From: Gordonia polyisoprenivorans NBRC 16320 = JCM 10675
GTDB lineage: Bacteria; Actinomycetota; Actinomycetes; Mycobacteriales; Mycobacteriaceae
Assembly (NCBI RefSeq): GCF_000241325.1
Contig: NZ_BAEI01000011.1
Location: forward strand, 1 to 64,000
Direction of reading: 5' to 3'
DNA: 64,000 nucleotides
A model generated the notes under the pieces. The model saw nothing but the letters and a program-made list of their open reading frames with translations, made no database searches and was not told the origin of the DNA. The first letter of the stretch is position 1. Each line of letters opens with the position of its first letter. Made by a program: the position numbers and the translations under genes. Positions 54,411 to 63,563 of this stretch are shown piece after piece.

Positions 54411-55463
54411 GGTCAACGACATCCCCGAGGCGTCGTGCCGGTCGGCGATCAGTTGAGCGGCGATCGACACGGCGACCTCGGCCGGGGTGTGTGCCCCGAG
54501 ATCCAAACCCAGCGGAGAACGCAACCGCGCCAACTGATCTGCCGTGACACCCGCCTCGACGAGGCGGGCGTTTCGGTCGGCGACGGTCCGGCGGGAACCG
54601 AGCGCGCCGACGAATCCCACCCGGTCGGAACCCAACGCCGTGCGCAACGCCGGGACGTCGAATTTGGTGTCGTGGGTCATCACGCACACGCAGGTCGACC
54701 TGTCGGTGCGGTGCTCGGCGATCTCGTGGGCGAGATAGCGATGGGGCCAGTCGACGATCACCTCGTCGGCGTCGGGGAACCGCGCGCGGGTCGCGAACAC
54801 CGCGCGGGCATCGACGACGGTCACGTGATGGCCGAGCGTCGACCCCAGGGTGGCGAGCGCGCGGACGAAATCGTTGGCGCCCACCAGGATCAGCCGTGAG
54901 CGCGGGGCGAAGGTCTGCACGAACGTGCGTGGCCGGTCACCCTGTGGGCCGGTCTCGCAGTCGTCGACGCCGATGATGCCGCTGCGTCCGGTGACGAGCA
55001 GGTCGGCGATGTCGGCGTCGAGGTGTCGCCACGGTCGCTGGTCATCGGGAGTGGCCACGTGCCATGTCGGGCTTGCGCTCAGGGTGGCGGCCAGGGCGAT
55101 CGGTGTGCCTGCGGCCACCGCTGCGGCGATCCGTTGCACCGCGCTCAGGTGCCCGGCGCCGAGCGGCTCGACGAGCACTTCCATCTCTCCGCCGCAGGTC
55201 AATCCGATCGCGATGCCGTCGGGGTCGGCGAGTCCGAAGTGCTCGATGATCGCGGTCTCGTCGCTCAACGCCTGTGCGGCACTGTCGATGATCGCCGATT
55301 CGACGCACCCACCCGACAACGACCCGATGATCTCCCCGTCTTCGGTGATCAGCATGGCCGACCCGACAGCACGCGGCGACGCGCCGGTCGTCGAGATCAC
55401 CCGGGCCAGGGCGACCGGACCGCGCTCCAGGTGCCGAACCAAGGCGGGGAGAACATCACGCAT
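54384..55463 (-). CDS. XdhC/CoxI family protein
   Basis: 359 residues from ATG 55463. The N-terminal part has RVISTTGASPRAVGSAMLITEDGEIIGSLSGGCVESAI, with the CGG-like GLTCGGEMEV that marks the XdhC_CoxI domain. The C-terminal Rossmann domain contains LILVGANDFVRALATLGSTLGHHVTVVDAR and MTHDTKFDVPALRTAL, and GFVGALGSRRT is conserved. These proteins insert or sulfurate the molybdenum cofactor of xanthine dehydrogenase-type enzymes. No such enzyme gene lies in the window. An NCS1 purine permease gene converges with it. Confidence 0.85.
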   Translation of the reverse strand: MRDVLPALVRHLERGPVALARVISTTGASPRAVGSAMLITEDGEIIGSLSGGCVESAIIDSAAQALSDETAIIEHFGLADPDGIAIGLTCGGEMEVLVEPLGAGHLSAVQRIAAAVAAGTPIALAATLSASPTWHVATPDDQRPWRHLDADIADLLVTGRSGIIGVDDCETGPQGDRPRTFVQTFAPRSRLILVGANDFVRALATLGSTLGHHVTVVDARAVFATRARFPDADEVIVDWPHRYLAHEIAEHRTDRSTCVCVMTHDTKFDVPALRTALGSDRVGFVGALGSRRTVADRNARLVEAGVTADQLARLRSPLGLDLGAHTPAEVAVSIAAQLIADRHDASGMSLTLRSGPIHR

Positions 55464-55509
55464 ACTCCCAGTGTCGGCGCCCGGACGTGTGTGCGCCACT
55501 CGGGCTGCG

Positions 55510-55524
55510 ACGAGCCTCGAGACC
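55510..55524. repeat. Solo remnant of the dispersed GAGCCTCGAGACC element
   Basis: ACGAGCCTCGAGACC in the 83-base gap between the XdhC-like and lactone-oxidase genes matches the end of the 39-base repeat at 34561-34573. No DUF222 gene is nearby. The preceding GCTGCG resembles the element interior. Confidence 0.55.
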
Positions 55525-55546
55525 TCGTGTGCCGGTGGGGTAACCG

Positions 55547-56857
55547 TCAGGAACCGAGCACCTGGTGCAGGTAGGGGTTGGTGAACACCCGATCCGGGTC
55601 GAAGCGGTCTCGGACGGCCAGGAATTCGTCGAAGCGCGGGTAGACCGACCGGAGATACTCGGCGTCGCGTGTGTGCATCTTGCCCCAATGCGGGCGACCG
55701 CCGTGAGCGGTCATGATCGCCTCGGCATCGGCGAAATATGCGGCGGAGTCGGCGGGGTCGTCGTGGTGGTATCGGTGCACGGCGATGTACCCCCGTGGTC
55801 CACCGGATGCGGTCGAGAGCATCAGATCGTCGCCTGCGGCGGCGCGGACCTCGACGGGGAAGCTCACCCGATAGCGCTTGCGGTCGATCATCTTTCGCAG
55901 CTCGTGCAGTGCCGACGGGGTCGCCTCCAGCGGGACCGCGTACTCCATCTCCCGGAAGCGGACGGTGCGGGAGGAGATGAACACCTTGTCGGAGCGGTCG
56001 GTGAACGTGCGGGCCGACAGCACCCGCCCGGACAGCTGACTCATCGCGGGAACCACCGCGGGCAGACGGGAGCCGAGCGCGCACACGGCGCCGTACACGC
56101 GGTTGGAGAGGATCTCGTCGTCGATGTAGCGGCGCACCGCGCCGGTACCCGACGGCTCGACCAGGCCGTCGAGTCGGGTGTTGGTCTTCGCCAGCGCGCA
56201 GTTGGTGTGCGGGAACCAGTAGAACTCGTGATGATCTTGTGTCGCAACGCGTTCGAGGAAGCCGTCGATCGCGTCGTCGGCGTCGAGCGGGTACTCCTCG
56301 GCCCGGATGGAGAACGCGGGAACGCACTGCATGGTCAGGTCGACGATTATGCCGAGCGCGCCGAGGCCCAACGCGACGGCGGCGAGGTCGGGATCGTCCT
56401 CGGACACCGTGACGACCTCACCGGTTCCGGACACGAGGGTTGCGCCGACGATCTGGGTGCTGATGCCGCCGAAAGCGATTCCGGTGCCGTGGGTTCCGGT
56501 CGAGGTGGCCCCGGAGATGGTTTGCCGGTCCACGTCGCCGAGGTTCGTCATGGCCAGACCGTGCTCACCGAGCAGGGTAGGCAACTCGTGGAGGTGGGTG
56601 CCCGCACGCAGCGTGACGCGCCGGGCGTCGGCGTCGACGTCGACGAGTCCGCGCAACCCGGACATGTCCAGTTGATGCTGCGGCGCCACGGCGATGGGGG
56701 AGAAGCTGTGGCCCGCCCCGACGGCCTTGACCGTCGAATGTGTCTGCGCGGCACGCTCGACCAGCGCGACGACGTCGTCGATCCGGGCGGGGGAGTGCAC
56801 GGCGTCCGGTGTGCACTGCGCCGTCCCGCCCCAGTTGCGCCAACTCGCGACGGTCAC
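55547..56857 (-). CDS. FAD-linked sugar-1,4-lactone oxidase (D-arabinono/L-gulono type)
   Basis: 436 residues from GTG 56857. An N-terminal FAD-binding PCMH domain includes VKAVGAGHSFSPIAVA and the flavin region TISGATSTGTHGTGIAFGG, and the C-terminal ALO domain ends HWGKMHTRDAEYLRSVYPRFDEFLAVRDRFDPDRVFTNPYLHQVLG. Such enzymes oxidise D-arabinono- or L-gulono-1,4-lactone to ascorbate-type products. GTG overlaps the stop of the aldolase-like gene by four bases, and both follow a TetR gene in one operon. Confidence 0.88.
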   Translation of the reverse strand: MTVASWRNWGGTAQCTPDAVHSPARIDDVVALVERAAQTHSTVKAVGAGHSFSPIAVAPQHQLDMSGLRGLVDVDADARRVTLRAGTHLHELPTLLGEHGLAMTNLGDVDRQTISGATSTGTHGTGIAFGGISTQIVGATLVSGTGEVVTVSEDDPDLAAVALGLGALGIIVDLTMQCVPAFSIRAEEYPLDADDAIDGFLERVATQDHHEFYWFPHTNCALAKTNTRLDGLVEPSGTGAVRRYIDDEILSNRVYGAVCALGSRLPAVVPAMSQLSGRVLSARTFTDRSDKVFISSRTVRFREMEYAVPLEATPSALHELRKMIDRKRYRVSFPVEVRAAAGDDLMLSTASGGPRGYIAVHRYHHDDPADSAAYFADAEAIMTAHGGRPHWGKMHTRDAEYLRSVYPRFDEFLAVRDRFDPDRVFTNPYLHQVLGS

Positions 56858-58113
56858 AGGAAACACTTCCCTTCTCCACGGTAGGTGGGTACCAGCTCGT
56901 CGACCCGGGCCGTCCCGTCGGCAGTTCGCGCGATCCGGGCTACTCGCGACGACCGTTCGCACACCTCGCCGGATTTGGTGTGACGGAACCAGATCCGATC
57001 CCCGATCCGCAGGCCCTCGGTTCCCGGTCCGTGCAGCGGCGTCTGCACCTCACCGGCCGCTTCGGTCGCGACATAGTGCAGCTCGCGGGGCCACACCGGG
57101 CGGGGCAGGCGATCGGGTGCCGGTGGGCCCGAGGCGATCCATCCGCCGCCGGCGCAGGTGACGAAGCCCGGCGCGGGAACACGCACCACGTCGAGCCCGA
57201 ACGCGAGCGCCGGTGCGGGCCGGAAGCGACGGTAGGTGTCGAACAGGTGGCCGCCGAAAACCCCGCTGCCGGCGGCGATGTCGGTCACCGAGGTGTCCCG
57301 CGAGGTGGCCTCCAGGGAGCCGGTGCCGCCGGCGTTGACGATCTCCAGCGGTGCGATGTCGCGCAGCGCCGCCACGACTCGTCCACGGCGACGCCGGATC
57401 TCGGCCATGGAGGCACGCTGCATCAGACGCACGGCCCCGTTCTTCGCGCGTTTGCCGGGTACGTCGTCGCCGACCCCGGCGACCTGTGCCTCATACGACA
57501 TCACGCCGACCAGATCGAAGCCCGGGCGATCGACGATCGAGCGACCGAGGGCCAGCGCGGCGTCGAGATCGTGGATGGGTGAACGTCGCACACCGAGATG
57601 CACTCGTCCGCCGAGTGCACGCAACGACGCGTCGAGGTCGATGGCGACCCGGACCGACGGGCGGGAGCCGGGAGCCGCGATCGCATCGATCGCGTCGAGA
57701 TGCGCCACGGAGTCCACGAGCAACGTCACCCGCGCGGTGGCCATCTCGTCGGCGAGGAACTCGCCGATGGCGCTCGCACGCACCGTCGGGTATCCCATCA
57801 ACACATCGGTGATACCGGATTCGGTTGCCAGCCAGCGTGCTTCGTCGAGGTCATAGGCCAGCACCCCGGCGAATCCCGGGCGGGCGACGAGGTCGGCGAT
57901 GACCGAGCGGACCCGCAACGACTTGCTGGCCAAGCGGATGGGTACGCCACCGGCGCGGCGCAGCAGGTCGGCCACATTGTGTTCGAGCGCGGACGTGTCG
58001 AGGACCAGGGCGGGACTGTCGACTCCGGCCGCGGTGAGGGCCTCGGTGAAGCCCTCCCAGTACCGGCGCGGGTCGCGCTCCCACAGTCCCATGGGGGTGG
58101 CCGACGACGTCAT
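56854..58113 (-). CDS. D-threonine aldolase/D-serine dehydratase-like PLP protein
   Basis: 419 residues from ATG 58113. It is a fold-type III PLP protein: PALVLDTSALEHNVADLLRR and IRLASKSLRVRSVIADLV carry the Schiff-base Lys region; the middle has DLVGVMSYEAQVAGVGD and ..IVNAGGTGSLEATSRD, and the C-terminal domain ends HTKSGEVCERSSRVA. Members act as D-threonine aldolase, D-serine dehydratase (DSD1) or amino-acid racemase. It overlaps the TetR gene and the lactone oxidase gene by four bases each. Reaction and substrate cannot be fixed. Confidence 0.78.
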   Translation of the reverse strand: MTSSATPMGLWERDPRRYWEGFTEALTAAGVDSPALVLDTSALEHNVADLLRRAGGVPIRLASKSLRVRSVIADLVARPGFAGVLAYDLDEARWLATESGITDVLMGYPTVRASAIGEFLADEMATARVTLLVDSVAHLDAIDAIAAPGSRPSVRVAIDLDASLRALGGRVHLGVRRSPIHDLDAALALGRSIVDRPGFDLVGVMSYEAQVAGVGDDVPGKRAKNGAVRLMQRASMAEIRRRRGRVVAALRDIAPLEIVNAGGTGSLEATSRDTSVTDIAAGSGVFGGHLFDTYRRFRPAPALAFGLDVVRVPAPGFVTCAGGGWIASGPPAPDRLPRPVWPRELHYVATEAAGEVQTPLHGPGTEGLRIGDRIWFRHTKSGEVCERSSRVARIARTADGTARVDELVPTYRGEGKCFL

Positions 58114-58736
58114 GAAGCCTCGTCATCCGCAACGACAGCCGACATCGTCTGTCGGACAAGTGATTCCATGAGCGTGTTGACGACGGCGTCGTCGGCGGTG
58201 CTCAGGTAGATCAAGGTGATCGAGATCAACGCGCCGATCATCGCGGGCGCGATCTCGCTGGACGGGGTGACGAACCGAACACCGCAGCGCGCTGCCCCGG
58301 CGTCGAGGCCCGCGGCGGCGACGCCGTAGAGATCCTCGTACATCTTCTTACCGTGACGCTGCAGCTCGGGATGGTTGTGCGCGTAGATGCCGAGCGAGAT
58401 CGTGGCCTGCAGCCGACCCGGGTCGGCCTTGAGCATGGCGTAGAACGCATCGAGCTGGTGGCGCATGTTCGTTTCCATCGCCTCCACCGCCGACCCGGCG
58501 ACGAGGTCGTCCTCGGCCTGGATCGTGTGCAGCATCTGATTGATGTCGGTGGGAACGGCCGTCTCCATGACCGCACACAACAGGGCGGTGCGGGATTCGA
58601 AGGCGTAATGGAAGCTCGCGAGTGGCATGTCGGCGTGCGCACAGATCCGGCGGGTCGTCGCGCCCTCGACGCCGTGGTCGGCGATGACCCGATATGCGGC
58701 CTCGACGAGCGCTGCGCGCCGATCCGTGACGGACAT
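58110..58736 (-). CDS. TetR-family regulator of the aldolase/lactone-oxidase operon
   Basis: 208 residues from ATG 58736. The HTH reads [53 protein letters not shown], followed by a helical ligand domain. Its stop overlaps the next gene by four bases, so it is co-transcribed with its likely targets. A palindrome (58767-58787) lies 31 bases upstream, between this gene and the divergent metallo-hydrolase gene. Confidence 0.85.
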   Translation of the reverse strand: MSVTDRRAALVEAAYRVIADHGVEGATTRRICAHADMPLASFHYAFESRTALLCAVMETAVPTDINQMLHTIQAEDDLVAGSAVEAMETNMRHQLDAFYAMLKADPGRLQATISLGIYAHNHPELQRHGKKMYEDLYGVAAAGLDAGAARCGVRFVTPSSEIAPAMIGALISITLIYLSTADDAVVNTLMESLVRQTMSAVVADDEAS

Positions 58737-58766
58737 CCGTGCCAACGAAATTTCACTTCCCGACCA

Positions 58767-58787
58767 GCGTGTGAACTCCGCACACGC
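58767..58787. promoter_or_regulatory. Palindrome between TetR and metallo-hydrolase genes
   Basis: GCGTGTG (58767-58773) and CACACGC (58781-58787) form a perfect inverted repeat with a 7-base spacer, in the gap between divergent starts 58736 and 58879. A GCGTGAACTT follows. It is a plausible operator for the TetR protein. Confidence 0.55.
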
Positions 58788-58878
58788 GTGAACTTGGTTG
58801 CAGGCGAGAATGCTACCAAGCCGTGTCCCCCTTTTCCGGAAGCACGACTTTCCGGCGGGCACGGTTACGCTGAGGATC

Positions 58879-60060
58879 GTGACAACGCCCATCGAAAAGA
58901 CGCCCACCGACGTGTTGGGGCGGGTGAAGACCTCGGTCAGCACGCTCGGCGTGCGCGCGGCAGGTGCGGCCGTCGACTCCCTGGCCTCGGCGGGACTGCC
59001 CGCGGCACGGGCGATCGGCGCCGACCCGGAATCGATCTGGCGACATGTCGCAGGCTCGCCGAACCTGGTGGGCCGGACCTTCACCAACCCCGAACCGCCC
59101 TCGGCCGGGTCGGCGCCCGACCTGCGCGTCGCCCTCGACATGGCTCGACGCCCCGGACGTCCGACGACACCCATCCGGGTCGAGCGTCCGACGTTTCCCG
59201 ACGACGCACGGGCACTCGCGGTCACCTGGCTCGGGCACGCCTCGGCCCTCGTCGAGATCGACGGGATGCGGGTGCTGACCGACCCGGTGTTCTCCCAGCG
59301 GTGTTCGCCGTCGCAGGTCATCGGTCCCGCCCGGATGCACAGCGCCCCGCTCCCGGCCACCGACCTCCCGCCCCTCGACGTCGTGCTGATCAGCCACGAC
59401 CACTACGACCATCTGGACATGGCGACCGTGCGCACGATCGCCGACACCCAGCCCGCGGTCACCTTCGTCACCCCGCTCGGGGTCGCCGCGCACCTGCTGT
59501 CCTGGGGTGTGCCGGCCGATCGCATCCGGCAGGCCGATCTGTGGGAGACCGTGGAGGTCACCGGGCGAACCGGTCATGTGAGCTTCACGTGCGGCCCGGC
59601 CCGGCACTTCTCGGGCCGCATGTTCGACCGCGACCTCACCCAGTGGGCGAGCTGGGCGATCGTCGGACCGACCCATCGCGTGTTCTTCTCCGGCGACACC
59701 GGCTACACCGACCGCTTCGAGGACCTCGGCGCGCAGCTCGGTCCGTTCGACCTCACGCTCATTGCGGTCGGCGCCTACGACACGCTGTGGCCCGACGTCC
59801 ACGTCGACCCCGAGGAGGCCGTCGCGATCCACCGGATGGTCTCCGGGTCGGCGGGCACGGATGCCGTTCTCGTCCCCATCCACTGGGGCACGTTCTCCCT
59901 TGCCCGCCACCCGTGGGCCGAGCCGATCGCGCGACTGCTGCCCAGCGCCGGCCGCAACGCGACCACGGTGATGGTTCCGCAGCCCGGTGGCAGCATCGAC
60001 CTCACCCGTCGGTCGGGGACCGGTCTCACCGATCCGCAGTGGTGGGAAGCCTCGGCGTGA
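58879..60060 (+). CDS. Metallo-beta-lactamase-fold hydrolase (Rv0906/NAPE-PLD-like)
   Basis: 393 residues from GTG 58879 (GAGGA upstream). The metal motif SHDHYDHLD (HxHxDH) is near residue 175, followed by the conserved [30 protein letters not shown] and PIHWGTFSL. This pattern belongs to the NAPE-PLD-like/Rv0906 type. M. tuberculosis Rv0906 is in the same order ahead of ctpE. Lipid-phosphodiesterase activity is possible; the substrate is unknown. It overlaps ctpE by four bases. Confidence 0.85.
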   Translation: MTTPIEKTPTDVLGRVKTSVSTLGVRAAGAAVDSLASAGLPAARAIGADPESIWRHVAGSPNLVGRTFTNPEPPSAGSAPDLRVALDMARRPGRPTTPIRVERPTFPDDARALAVTWLGHASALVEIDGMRVLTDPVFSQRCSPSQVIGPARMHSAPLPATDLPPLDVVLISHDHYDHLDMATVRTIADTQPAVTFVTPLGVAAHLLSWGVPADRIRQADLWETVEVTGRTGHVSFTCGPARHFSGRMFDRDLTQWASWAIVGPTHRVFFSGDTGYTDRFEDLGAQLGPFDLTLIAVGAYDTLWPDVHVDPEEAVAIHRMVSGSAGTDAVLVPIHWGTFSLARHPWAEPIARLLPSAGRNATTVMVPQPGGSIDLTRRSGTGLTDPQWWEASA

Positions 60061-62570
60061 GCGGACTGATCGACACCGGAGCCACCAATCCCGGACTGAC
60101 CGCCGACGAGGTGGCCGAACGGGTCGCCGCCGGGCAGGTCAACTCGATGCCCGATCGCTCCGGGCGGAGCGTCGGCGACATCATCCGCGCCAACGTGTTC
60201 ACCCGGATCAACGCGATCCTCGGTGTGCTGTTCGCCATCGTCGCCTTCACCGGGTCGTTCATCAACGGCCTCTTCGGTCTGCTCATCGTGGCCAACAGCG
60301 GCATCGGCATCATCCAGGAGGTCCGCGCCAAACGCACCCTCGACCGGCTGGCCATCGTCGGTCAGACCCGACCCCGGGTACGCCGCGACGGGCAGGTGCA
60401 CGAACTACCACCCGCCGAGGTCGTCATCGACGACATCATCGAGGTCGGCGCGGGCGATCAGATCGTCGTCGACGGTGAGGTCGTCGAATCGCTGGTCCTC
60501 GACGTCGACGAATCGCTGCTCACCGGTGAGGCCGACGCCGTCGACAAGGCCGCGGGCGACAAGATCCTCTCCGGCAGCTTCGTGGTGTCGGGGTCCGGCG
60601 CGTACCGGGCCACCAAGGTGGGCGCCGACGCCTACGCCTCGCAGCTGGCCGCCGAGGCGTCGAAGTTCACGCTGGTGTCCTCGGAGCTGATGTCCGGGAT
60701 CAACGAGATCCTCAAGGTCATCACGTGGCTGCTCATCCCGGCCGGCATCCTGACGATCGTCAACCAGCTGTTCATCAGCGGGAACGGGCTGCGTGCATCG
60801 CTGTTGGGCATGGTCGCCGCGCTGGTGCCGATGGTGCCCGAGGGACTGGTCCTGATGACCTCGATCGCGTTCGCCGTCGGCGTCGTCCGGCTCGGGCGCC
60901 GCCAATGCCTGGTCAACGAACTGCCCGCGATCGAGGGGCTCGCCCGCGTCAACGTCGTCTGCGCCGACAAGACCGGCACGCTCACCGAGAACGGCATGCG
61001 CCTGTCGGAGGTGCGTGGGGTCGGCGACGCCGCCGACACCACGGCGGTCGACGAGGTCCTCGCCGCGCTCGCCGCCAACGACCGCAGCCCGAACGCCAGC
61101 GTGCTCGCGCTGGCCGAGGCCTACCCGCAGGCCCCGGACTGGCACCTCACCGCCATCGAACCGTTCACCTCCGCCAAGAAGTGGAGCGGCATGTCGCTCG
61201 CCGACGCCTCCGGTGCCGATCGCGGCAACTGGATTCTCGGTGCCCCCGATGTGCTCCTCGACCCGGACTCCGCGCCGGCAGCACTGGCCTCGGACATCGG
61301 CGCCAACGGACTGCGGGTGTTGCTGCTCGGGCACACCGACGTCCCGGTCGACACCGACCCCGATGCCGCGCCCACCGAGAGCCGTTCGGCGACAACCGTT
61401 CCCGGGACGCTGACGCCGGTCGCGCTCGTCGTCCTCGAACAGCGGGTGCGTGACGACGCCCGCGATACCCTCGACTATTTCGCGTCCCAGCACGTCGAGG
61501 TGAAGGTGATCTCCGGCGACAATGCGCGCTCGGTGGGCGCGGTGGCCCAGTCGTTGGGTCTCGGTTCACCCGAGTCGGCCGTCGATGCGCGCACCCTGCC
61601 CGACGATCCCGCCGAGCTCGCCGACGTCGTCTCCGACGGCGTCATCTTCGGCCGGGTGCGTCCCGACCAGAAGCGTGCGATGGTCGCGGCGCTGCAGTCG
61701 CGCGCGGACACCGTGGCGATGACCGGTGACGGCGTCAACGACGTCCTCGCGCTCAAGGACGCCGACATCGGCGTGGCCATGGGATCGGGGAGTTCGGCGG
61801 CCCGGGCGGTCGCGCAGATCGTGTTGCTGGACAACAAATTCGCGACGTTGCCGTATGTGGTCGGCGAAGGCCGACGGGTGATCGGCAACATCGAGCGCGT
61901 ATCGAACCTGTTTCTCACCAAGACCGTGTACGCGGTGCTGCTCGCACTGTTCGTCGGGGTTGCCGGGGTGGCCGGCAAGATCTTCGGATTCGCCTCGCTC
62001 AGTTACCCTTTCCAACCCATCCACGTCACCATCTCGGCATGGTTCACCATCGGCGTGCCGGCATTCATCCTCTCGCTCGCCCCGAACAACGAGCGTGCCC
62101 GGACCGGCTTCGTCCGTCGGGTGCTGACCCAGGCGGTACCCAACGGCATCATCGTCGGGCTCGCCGCGTTCATCACCTACGTCATCGTCAATCCCGGCGG
62201 GACCGGGGTGGCGTTGGGTGGCGACAGCGTCGACCTCCCGCCCGCGCAGACCCAGGCGGCCACGGCCACCCTGATCTGCCTGATCGCCGTCGCCCTCTAC
62301 GTCCTGGCCGTCGTCGCGCGGCCGTACACGTGGTGGAAGATCGTGCTGCTGGTCGCCTCCGTCGGCGCCTACGTGATCATCTTCGCCTGGCCGTGGACGC
62401 AGCACATGTTCAAACTGGATTCGTCGAACTGGGACATGAATGTGGTCGCGTTCATCGCCGCGGCCTGCGGCATCGCGGGTGTGGAGATCGTGTCGCGGCT
62501 GTTGCCGCGTCTGGTCGGGGATCGCGACTCGGGGCACATCGACGGCGCCGAGCGAGAATCGCTGGCATGA
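60057..62570 (+). CDS. ctpE: Cation-transporting P-type ATPase CtpE
   Basis: 837 residues from GTG 60057, overlapping the previous stop. LTGEADAV is the actuator motif, DKTGTLT with phosphorylated Asp304 is the P-domain, and [30 protein letters not shown] the hinge motif. About ten membrane helices are visible, with [23 protein letters not shown] as the ion-binding helix (PEGL). M. smegmatis and M. tuberculosis CtpE (Rv0908) is a calcium uptake pump; the same is inferred here. The protein is about 40 residues longer than Rv0908. Confidence 0.9.
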   Translation: MSGLIDTGATNPGLTADEVAERVAAGQVNSMPDRSGRSVGDIIRANVFTRINAILGVLFAIVAFTGSFINGLFGLLIVANSGIGIIQEVRAKRTLDRLAIVGQTRPRVRRDGQVHELPPAEVVIDDIIEVGAGDQIVVDGEVVESLVLDVDESLLTGEADAVDKAAGDKILSGSFVVSGSGAYRATKVGADAYASQLAAEASKFTLVSSELMSGINEILKVITWLLIPAGILTIVNQLFISGNGLRASLLGMVAALVPMVPEGLVLMTSIAFAVGVVRLGRRQCLVNELPAIEGLARVNVVCADKTGTLTENGMRLSEVRGVGDAADTTAVDEVLAALAANDRSPNASVLALAEAYPQAPDWHLTAIEPFTSAKKWSGMSLADASGADRGNWILGAPDVLLDPDSAPAALASDIGANGLRVLLLGHTDVPVDTDPDAAPTESRSATTVPGTLTPVALVVLEQRVRDDARDTLDYFASQHVEVKVISGDNARSVGAVAQSLGLGSPESAVDARTLPDDPAELADVVSDGVIFGRVRPDQKRAMVAALQSRADTVAMTGDGVNDVLALKDADIGVAMGSGSSAARAVAQIVLLDNKFATLPYVVGEGRRVIGNIERVSNLFLTKTVYAVLLALFVGVAGVAGKIFGFASLSYPFQPIHVTISAWFTIGVPAFILSLAPNNERARTGFVRRVLTQAVPNGIIVGLAAFITYVIVNPGGTGVALGGDSVDLPPAQTQAATATLICLIAVALYVLAVVARPYTWWKIVLLVASVGAYVIIFAWPWTQHMFKLDSSNWDMNVVAFIAAACGIAGVEIVSRLLPRLVGDRDSGHIDGAERESLA

Positions 62571-62658
62571 GCTCGATGCGGCACCTACACTCGGGGACCG
62601 CTTCGCCCGATCTGTACACCGTGACAGACGGTCATCACCCCACCACGAGGAGTTGGTC

Positions 62659-62892
62659 ATGGATCTCAAGGGATTGGTCGACAAGGCCAAGGCCGCACTG
62701 CAGAAGAACCCGAGTCTGATCGAGAAGGGCGGCGACGCCATCGACAAGGCGACCGGCGGCAAGTACGCCTCGCAGGTCGACAAGGCGCAGGACGCGGCCC
62801 GCAAGGCCGTCGGGGCCCAGAATCCGGAAACACAGAACCCGGAAACACAGAAGCCGGATACCCCCAACCAGCCGCCGCAGAATCCCGCCTAA
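62659..62892 (+). CDS. Small MT0933/Rv0909-like antitoxin
   Basis: 77 residues from ATG 62659 with GAGGAG upstream. MDLKGLVDKAKAALQKNPSL, then DAIDKATGGKYASQVDKAQD, closely resembles M. tuberculosis Rv0909, the reported antitoxin of the SRPBCC toxin Rv0910. The C-terminal about 25 residues are added repeats (QNPETQNPETQKPDTPN) coded by a 15-base tandem repeat. The cognate-type gene at 63564 is on the same strand but separated by a glycosylase gene on the opposite strand. Confidence 0.8.
   Translation: MDLKGLVDKAKAALQKNPSLIEKGGDAIDKATGGKYASQVDKAQDAARKAVGAQNPETQNPETQKPDTPNQPPQNPA
62818..62862. repeat. 15-base tandem repeat in the antitoxin-like gene
   Basis: CAGAATCCGGAAACA, CAGAACCCGGAAACA and CAGAAGCCGGATACC follow without gaps, coding QNPET, QNPET, QKPDT. 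This part is absent from Rv0909 as I recall it. Confidence 0.75.
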
Positions 62893-63542
62893 GTTCCCGC
62901 TGCGGCCCGCGGGTGTCGGCGATACGCCGACACCGTCGGGTCGTCGGTGAGCCAGAACCGCCACGCGAGGTCGGCATTGCGTCGCACACCCACCCGTGGG
63001 CCGGCGCTGATCGCTGCCGGGTCGATCGGTTCGTCCGCGGGTAGCAGCGTGACCGGCGTGTCATCGCCGAGGTCGGCGCCCAGATCGTCCATCGTGATCC
63101 CGAGCGCACGGGTCAGATTGCCCGGACCACGCGCGAGCGCCGACTCGGCGACCGGCGTCGTCCGACCGGCCGCTCGCCGACGATGGGCGAGTGCCGATCC
63201 GTCGAGTACCTCACCGGCGCGCAGCAGCACCGCCGATGCCAACCCGTCGGGCCCGGTCACCACATTCGCGCAGAAATGGCCGTGGATGCGGTACACGTAG
63301 AGCCGGTCGGGTGGGCCGTACATGATCTCCGAGCGCCCGGTGCGGACGAAGGCGTGCGACGCGGGATCGCGCGGTCCCGCATAGGCCTCGACCTCGGTGA
63401 TCCGCAGGCTCACGTCGTGCCCGACGAGGATCGCACCGAGCAGGGTTCGGGCCCCGACGGTGGCATCGGGATGGGCGATCGCCGCGGTCAGCCGGTCGCG
63501 CCCGGTCGGGCAAGGCTCGGGTCGTCGTCTGTGCACCTGCAT
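62889..63542 (-). CDS. mpg: 3-Methyladenine DNA glycosylase (Mpg/AAG family)
   Basis: 217 residues from ATG 63542 (a GTG at 63545 precedes it). ARTLLGAILVGHDVSLRITEVEAYAGPRDPASHAF has the AAG catalytic Glu and the DPASHA motif, followed by MYGPPDRLYVYRIHGHFCANVVTGPDG, RRRAAG and ALARGPGNLTRALGI. It removes alkylated bases in base-excision repair. Its 3' end overlaps the antitoxin-like gene by four bases, on the opposite strand; it sits between that gene and the SRPBCC partner. Confidence 0.92.
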   Translation of the reverse strand: MQVHRRRPEPCPTGRDRLTAAIAHPDATVGARTLLGAILVGHDVSLRITEVEAYAGPRDPASHAFVRTGRSEIMYGPPDRLYVYRIHGHFCANVVTGPDGLASAVLLRAGEVLDGSALAHRRRAAGRTTPVAESALARGPGNLTRALGITMDDLGADLGDDTPVTLLPADEPIDPAAISAGPRVGVRRNADLAWRFWLTDDPTVSAYRRHPRAAAGT

Positions 63543-63563
63543 CACCGGTTAGGCTTCCACACC

